Shown in pieces: positions 39,201 through 48,200 of a stretch of 64,000 nt of DNA. Numbering within the stretch: position 1 is the first letter of the stretch; the number at the start of each line of letters is the position of its first letter. Source of the DNA: Apostichopus japonicus (Eukaryota > Echinodermata > Holothuroidea > Aspidochirotida > Stichopodidae); the NCBI RefSeq assembly GCF_037975245.1, contig NC_092583.1, forward strand, positions 1,037,764 to 1,101,763, read 5' to 3'. A program made the position numbers and the translations under genes. A model generated the notes under the pieces. That model saw only the letters and a list, made by a program, of their open reading frames with translations, did not search any database and had not been told where the DNA came from.

Positions 39201-42200
39201 AACAGGGATGAGCCTGGGGTACAAAAAATATCACAGAAATTTGCAAAAATTTCGGTATAGGCTCCAGTTTGCGTATGCTACAATGTGTTAGGATAATAGT
39301 TTTTGTCCCCGAGGTAGAAAAGAAATCACAGATATTCCACGAATTCGCGGAAAAAGCTCATGCCTGGTAACAATCAACGAGTAATTGTCAGAAGAAAAGA
39401 GACATTGTTCTCGGTGGTTACCTTTGTTGTTGCGATACTGTTGACAAAGCTGACCTGTTGGAAGCCCTTCTCACTCATGGCCAGACAAACCTCCCACCTA
39501 TCGTTCACCTTTTCCTCGACCAGTTTCAGCGGCGCACCATCGTCGGTGGTTTTATCTTTCAGATACAGCTCGCAGTATGATTTAAAACTAACCACCTGAA
39601 GATTATCAAAAATAAATTAATAAATTACGAATGAGCTGCAAGCTATTAGCATATCTTAGAGTCAACATTATCACAGCCTTTGAAATCAACAGTACTACCC
39701 CACACCCACCCTGTATATATTTATCAGAGGCCTGTAAAACTCGCTCAAATTTTAAGAATGTATTATTCTTCTCACGGTATAGAAATTCTTCCCTAACGCT
39801 GAGGCTGTTTAAAACTGACGTGAAAAAAAAGAAGAAAGCCAAACGAGGAAATTTCAACACTGACTTGTATTCCTCCAAGGACGCTATGAGAATTAAAAGT
39901 TAATGTGAAAACCTGTACGCAAGTCTATATCCCTTCCAGGCTCTACAAAGCAGTAAGGAAATTATTCTGCTTGGGCAGTTTGTTAAAAAAATAGCAGGCA
40001 ATTACAATACTTTTAAAATTATTCTCGTATTTATGAGAATGAACTTCAGAAATCTGCCCCGCTTCCATGATACCTAATCATTTAACAGATTTATCGATTT
40101 ATTTAGATTTGGAAGAGGCTTACTGACATTCTGACAATCACCAAAATTCTGCATGCTCAAGCCGGTTACTTGTTCAAGTTAAAGGGACTAACCGGAAGCT
40201 TGGTACCGTTCAGGTACACTTTGACTCCTTTAGACACTCCGGCGATGTCGTAAGCCCTCCTGGTTAGAAGAGCCACCGTATCTTTATCCAGGACGGACAT
40301 TTTGAACTTCTCCAAGTCGGGGCTGAAGGTGATTTCGGTGTAGTCGCTCCCCATGAAGTCTGTGAGTGCTGGCTCCGTCTTCTTGGTCATGTTCTTACTC
40401 CAGGTCTAAGTAAAAAATAATGAAAAATCAGAAGAGGAGGAAAGTCCTGGTATGTATGTATGTATGTATTTTAGATCCTCCTGCAAGCAGGAACTCGCGA
40501 AGAAGCCTCATTGGCTTATCAAAGCCGCAAGCTGACCAAAGTCAGTCTCTTACATTCATATTTAACGTCCATGATTATGAATTGACTACAATTCTGTAAC
40601 TGGACGACATACATTAATCTTGGAGTGACTCGAACCGGGGACGTTATGATTGGAAGCCTGCACCGGCGTAAACCACTGAGGGCTGAAAGTAGATTAAACC
40701 TGTCACCACCACTTTTGGACAATGTTCAAATGAACTAACCTTCATTTTAGTGAGAGCTGTTTAGTTATACCAGGGAGCTGCTACTCTAACATAGCAGCTC
40801 CCTGGTTATACGTAAGGTGCCCATGTTTCGACAGACGTTAAAGTAGTTTCAAAGGGGTTGTTTGCTCGGTCACAAAATTAATTATTGATGCTACGTTGCA
40901 GAGTGGTAAAGAATTTAAAAACCACAAGTTTCTGTCAGTTTAGGTTGTACTGTATATGTATAACACTTTTAATTGTTGAGAAATGACCCTGTCATTTTGT
41001 CAACAGCTGAGGTTAATCAGTTGAAGTGACTGGACTATGTAGTCTAACTACAAACAAATCATTACAGTAGGTCAGTTCCTCAAATGCAACACTAAATTTG
41101 ATTTGAAAACAAAGACTTTTATGACTTTAAGTGACCTGTTATAAACTCAGAATTTCACAAATTAATATGACAAGGACAAAAAGGATACCGTGTTGTTTTA
41201 CAAGAAGATTAAACAACAATTAATTTTGTATATGATATATTATAAAACAAAGGATATAACAAAATAATTTAACATAAAGGACTCCACTGAGCAGCCGAAA
41301 TCATCATCATCATCAATTAATAATGACATTAAAGGATCATTTCAGAGAGTATGCATTGATATTTCAACGGTGAATGTCTTAAAAACCAGGAAAAACTAGA
41401 GAAACATCACTTGCACTCAAACGCTCCCTCTTTCTTGGACTATTCCTATGATCAAGACTTTAAATTCTGCCCATCTCGTCATCCTCTGAGAAAGTTAAGA
41501 GGCAACTACTCAATATCTCGCAACGGGTCTTCTGGGACAACCATGGAACAAACTGTAGCAACGCAATGCTGCCTAGTCTCATTGCCTTTGTAGATACGGC
41601 ATATATATTCTTCATTGTATGTAACAGCTATGCCCATTGGCAGTTACATACAGTATCACATTTTAAATGAATTTGGTGAGAAAATGAGTAAAATATACAA
41701 ATTCAACCAGAATATCAGATCTCAAACAGCAATGTTGCAACATCGAGGAATAATTTTGTGTTCCCCATTTTGTGCAAACTACTGACGTTTAAGAGGACTT
41801 TTATGATTTTGAACTAGGAACTTCTAAAACTCAACATAATCAAGCTACTTTTCTGAAAACCCAAAAAAGAAAAAGAAAGAAAGAAAAAGGGAAAAATAAG
41901 ACCCTTAAAGACTACGCATGGTAATGCTAAAGACAACAAAAACTTGTCTCAAAACATTGTGATACGCTTTGAAATGTAGGTGACCTTTGACATAGGTCTC
42001 TCAGACAGATTTTTATACTATATCCAAATTAAATGTGCATAGGCAGAGAATTTTGACGGAAGAAGATGAGCAAAATGAACAGGTTTTATAAATATTTAAC
42101 TGAACTGTTTGTGGAAATAGAAATAATCAAAGTAACCTTTCTACCTGTTTAAATTTTCTCTTGTATTCTTTGTTGGCTGTTACGACCGTGAACTTGTTAC

Positions 42201-45200
42201 TGAAAACATTACACAGCTTGGCTCCATAACCGTTCCTTCCACCTGCAATGGTAAAAAGATATCGACGTATCCTAACATTATTCTCTACCTGTAAGACGAA
42301 GGCCTACATTTGTGTCTAGGTAATATGTTAAAGTGTTAACAATGACAGCCAAACGCCAGGCCATCCATAGATCATGTTCAGAGGTTTCACATATTTTTAG
42401 ATTCAATATTTGCAAAACTCTTCCCCATAATTACAGAAAATTAAAACCGTAATAAATAATTAACAAACATACAGAATTGAAGCAAATGTGGCTCGATGAT
42501 GTCATATGATCAGTCTTCATTGTTCTTGGTATTAAAAACATTAAATCTGTATCATAGCTCAAATCAAATAAGATTTTTCTTAGCTGTTTTACGAAGGTCG
42601 TTCATGACATTTGTAACATCTCAATAACTTAGCCCAATAGCAATGTGTAGGGTTTGTATGGAAAAATCTGGCTTCAAGGGGGGAAAAAATGCTAAAAGAT
42701 CATGAAAATCTTGCTTTTTGCCTATTTGGTATGGAACATTTATGGTTAAGTTTAAAAGCAATCAACTCCTACCAACCAGTTTATCCCAATATGGATATAT
42801 CTCAACATATTTGTTTAATGGTTTCATGAATTAGCAAAATTTCCAAATCAAAAAAGAATTAGCATAGTCGAGAAAATGCAGTCCCCTCCCTACAGTGCCA
42901 TTGTACTTTCCATGCAACATTGCAGATAATGGCAACTGTTCAGTCACACCTTTGCTTGTGAATATAGAGCACACTCAAAGTACGGCCAGAAAAGTCCCCT
43001 ATCTCATTTTCTGCCATTTTAATTACTTATTACGAAAAATTGAGACCGTAAATTTTCCTCAAAATTAGCTAAATTCGAAGACATGTCTTCCACACTATTT
43101 GCAATATCAGACATAAAATACTTTACATTTATGAAAAAGATGCCTCCAAACCTGACACAAATTTAGGGCTCTTAAAATGCAATCTGGATTTGGTTGCTAG
43201 GCGGGGCCGTATCCTAGCAACCAAAATGTGTTCAATAGATTTTTTACCCAATTTCATCCTTTGAGACATGTGGCAAGACACCATATCAATTTCAGGCGAT
43301 TCTGAGAGGGCCGACATGGAATCAACCCAAAAATCTGTTGATTTGGCATGGATTGACCCATATGTTACATCGCATACTTTACCTGTAACCTTCTTTTGGG
43401 TATCGTCAAAGTTACTCGATGTCAACAGATGGCCAAAGATCATTTCAGGAACGAACATTTTCTCTTTCTGGTGTTCTATGACCGGTATGCCGCGACCGTT
43501 ATTCCAGACACTTATGACGTTCTTTTCTCTGTAACGAAAATGGATGCAAAAGGTAAGTCCGGTAAACGGAAGTAAACGGGGAAGCTTGATAAGCACACAG
43601 TCCCAGTACACTGATATAATACAGTATGTTCTACTTTTAAAGTGATGACAGCTCAGGGGTTCATGTCTTGGACTGATGATAGCTCAGGGGTTAATCTGTT
43701 ACCTGACACCAAGATAACTTCTGTCAATGTGCAGATCTGTGATATCACACAGGATTGCTTAAAGTTCTTTCAAGCAGGATACGTCAAAGTCTGTTACCTT
43801 GAAATGTTTGATCACAAGTAGGATTTTCTAGACATTTTAGAAGCTCTAGAATGATGGACTGAAAGTTAAAGTTGACCATTCATTTCTAAGAGCTGTCTTT
43901 CCTTTGGTCTCTTTCCAAATGGGTCCAAAGTCTGTTTTCATTTCAGTTAGACTATAAAAGTCTTGCTAGGATTGAAACGTCAGGCACTCTGACTATAACA
44001 TATTTACATTTTATTTTCATATCATTTATTACTTGTATATTTATTTGATATATTTATATCCACGCAGGCTTTTTTGCAACAGTCTTCTCTCTTAAATTGT
44101 AAATGCTGTTTTTCTCAAAACACAGCATGTGGAAGTGACTGCAAAGTCACCAGGATGCTAACAAGGTGTTCCTATTCAAGCAGTGACAAATACTTTTTAC
44201 GTTGCCTGTGGAATATAATTTTTAAGGTCAAAACTTTGATAATTAACAGAGGAATACTTACGGATCGATGGTAATTTTGATGCAGTTCATGGATGGATCT
44301 CTCTGTTTGTTATCCGAAGCATTGACTGAAGAGTTAAAGAAAACGGAGCTTAAATTTGAAAGTCCCGCCTTCTTCCAGGCATTCAAAAGTAAAAACAAAA
44401 TTACTGCCGAGTGCCATAATAATTGAATATTCATTTCCTTTTCCAACCATGCCAATACATTTGAGCATGGATATCACACAATGTGTGAGTAACTTGCCCA
44501 ACTGTACAAAGACAAAATGTTCATTACTCAAGAGTCAAGGGTACTGTGTAGCTAGTATGGTATGAATGTTCGCCTTCACGGACATGAAACAATTTTAACA
44601 TAGAAATGAAAATTTGCACAGAAGGTATAACTGACATCGGCTAGTTAAGAATTTCAGGGACCTGGGACAATTTCTGTACAGTGTTTGTAAAGTCTTTAAA
44701 TGATTGCTTTTATATACATCGCAAAGGAGTCAATAAAATCATTAAATTGAACACCGATTTATGCAATTTTTGCAAACAGAAGCTTTCAATTCCAACGTTT
44801 TGCATCGCAATTAAGAGGTTAAGCGTGACAAACTGAGACTGTAATCTAGACACTTTTTGTATAGAAATATTTTCTAATCTCTGCTAAAATTGAGATAATT
44901 TCTTGCAAGTTAATATTACTTTAGGGACTGTCAGTTAATTGGATGAGCTAGCAAGCAGAACTCCATTGCAATCATGACACAGAGGCCAAACACACTCCGC
45001 TTAATCTGAGCAAAACGTGGCAGACGAAATCAGAAACACATTACATCTGACCGTTACTCACCCAAAATTTCATCAAATATTTTGTACAGGCCAGGGACGA
45101 AGGTGACATCTCGATTTACAAACACGCCTCCTTCATCGACCACCCACATATTCTGCGAGGAGAAACGAAAAGTTAGATGCGAAACAGATCTTCTAGAAGT

Positions 45201-48200
45201 AATATATTGGTACGATGAATTTAGAATATTTACTGCAATGCGGACTGTAGAAAGACATGTTACATACTTTGAGAATGAAGATGTCACAGAAAAACAGGGA
45301 GATTTTCACTTGCTGGGTACAGTCTTTTGTTCATTCGTTTTTTGCTTTCTTTGTAACATTTCTCTCCTGTGCATATATCCACCCTTCAGTCTGGATATGG
45401 AGTCTGGACGCATTATAAATCACCATTATCATTATAAGACTTGATACGAGGAGTGCCTGAACAAGGAAATGTTCAGGAATAAATTGATTCATTAGTACTG
45501 TAATTGCTTTATTTGCCAGGACTAAACAAAGGTTTACTGTATGTGCATGTCCTAGTTTGAAAAAATTGCAGCCTTCCTTTTAAGAAGTACTTGGTAGGCT
45601 CGATCAAATCCACAACCTGGATGTATTACTGACCAGAGTTGGCAGAGTCACATTAGTGTCAGCCTACTTTGCTACTTTTCACAAGTGCACCCCCCCCCCC
45701 CCCCCCATCCAGTCCATCAATGAAGTAAGTTTAAACAAGAACAATAACACTGGAGATGTAGGTACAGGACTTGAACAAACAACAATTTAAAGTGGCCATG
45801 ACACGAAAATTTCAAAGTCCTATATTTTTGGGATCCATCAAAGAATGTTCTCTAGAACATGTATCAACCATTCTGCCAGTTTAAAACTTGATTTTTCAAG
45901 TCGAAAATTGAGAATGAATTTACCCTTTTCGGCGTTTGAAACTTTGTTTACTCGAAAATTTTCCGATTCGCATGACGTCATGTGACGTCACGTTTTGAAC
46001 ACATTTACGATCCTCCGAATATACCATTCACGTACACAGTAGACAAGTACACATACCACTAGTAGTTACTAAACAAAACACCGACCACAAGTGCGATATC
46101 AAATCAAAATTTCCTGTGAAATGGCGGATCCAGAACCAATTGCGGCAACCGAAGTTCAAAGTGATAATGGTTCTTCACTAGGCAGTGAAATTGGGCTATA
46201 ATTAGAGTGCCCTTTCTCATATTCGAAGCAGAGAGTGAAGGCGACGATCATTCCAATATTGAACCGAACGTTGAGGGTGGAGCGGAGGTGTTAGAACCGT
46301 ATCAGTTCGAGCCTGTTAAACGAGCCGAAATTGAAGCTCCACAACATATCGAAGAAGAAATCCGTTCGAAACCATTGCAAGGAACATACAACGTGGTAAG
46401 AATTTATTAACGAAGCATTTAAAAACAAAATCCAGTCCATTTTGTGCATGTGTTGTTGGAATTCGCGGAACACCCTAAACCGTATTGTGCGTTGTGTTAC
46501 GGTAACTTACAACCCATATGTAGAGTGTGTAGTACTAGTAGGGTTGTTGCATACTGAAAGTTTGGCTCGGGGATGTAAGTTGCATTATGCAGCCATGCTA
46601 GGTAGGCATATTTGTTATTTCATACTCATTATTACTTGGCTAGTACTTTGGCCTGGAGTTTTGCAAATCAATTTTCTGAAACAAAAGAATGTTTCATGAT
46701 ACACGGAAGGTGTAAAATCACAACAAATGTAACCATAACTGTACATTGTATGCCTGCTTGTTATTGTGGACATCATGGCCAACATTAATACATTTTGAAC
46801 TTTCATAAATTTTTTCCCAGGCAGTACAGATACATAGCCTACGGTCAACAGGTTCAATGATACTTGGGGTTCCTAGCAAGACACGTCAGGGTTGTGCTAC
46901 CATCATGTGCAGTCCAAAGGATCAGAAGTGATTTTCCAGCCAATGGTCATTACACTGGATTCAAGTTGCCAGGAGAAAACTCATTGTATAGGAAGCCTTG
47001 GTTGAGAAATTCCTCCAGGAACACCTTTTCTAAACTACAATTGTGTTGGATTATCAATCCGTCAGGGTTCCCTCAGTGTTGATATATTGAAATTCAAGAC
47101 TTTTAATTCAGGATGAAAAGGTTATTTTCCAGACCCAACATCAACAATGAAAGAAAAGGCATGTTTTGAAGCATTTGGACACAAGTATTGGCGTGACCGT
47201 GATGTCATATAATATGTGCATAAGGGAACGGGCATTGACCTTTTTAGGGGCATTTACCTCCCAGACGTTTGATTCGTACCTTTAATCTGGAAGCCAAAAT
47301 ATCCATATCACCAATGATATTTGACAGAAAAGTCATAATAAAGACCAATGGAGGCAGCAGAACTCTTGAATGTTTAGACTTTGTTTCTTCAGCAGCAGTT
47401 GGTTTGTTTTGTAGTCTTTCTTCAAAAACTCAGCAGTACACCCTGTTAATGGTCTTCGATTGTTTTAATGCGTGTGATGCTGCGTTTCACGTTGCCCATC
47501 AGTGTTGTACGTGTCGTCGTGCTTGTGTAACATTTTTGCATGTGAGTTACTTCGTGCAGTGTTTCTTGGTTTAAATAACCCTTTATTGTATTTGATTCTG
47601 GATTATTCTAATTAATTTGTCACAACAACGATTGATAGCGATGGACATGCAACTGCTTTGTAGGCTTAAAGCAAAAAAATTCATGTAAGTTGTTTTCTTT
47701 TAACCTCCTTTGATGTCACAAATCACATTAGTGTAATTTAAGAATGATAATGTTTATGGAAAGTACAGTTTTACTTTTATGTCATATAATACAATGATTG
47801 TTGTTAATGTTAGTTCAGATTGTCCAGAATGACTGTCTAGAACTGATATTGAATAAATTTTGTTCAATGATTTAACACTTGAACTATGTTGTGTGAATTT
47901 TTGGCTCTGTGACTTTAAAATAAATCGCTTTGAGATTTAATTAAACACCCTTTGGAATAAAATCTTTTTACCTACCTATTTTGACCCATCCCCATTACCC
48001 CCACTCCCTCCACAACATAAAAAATGGTTTTCCTGGAATAGGAATAAGAAATTATTGCTATAACTAACTGATCCAGCATATTCCAGAAATAAATTGGGGC
48101 ACTGAGATTTGTTCACAAGAAGATGTAACCCATTGCTTCTGAAGCTAACCTCATAGCTTATTAGTATACAATAGAGCAATGAAGGATTGAAGGGGGTGTT

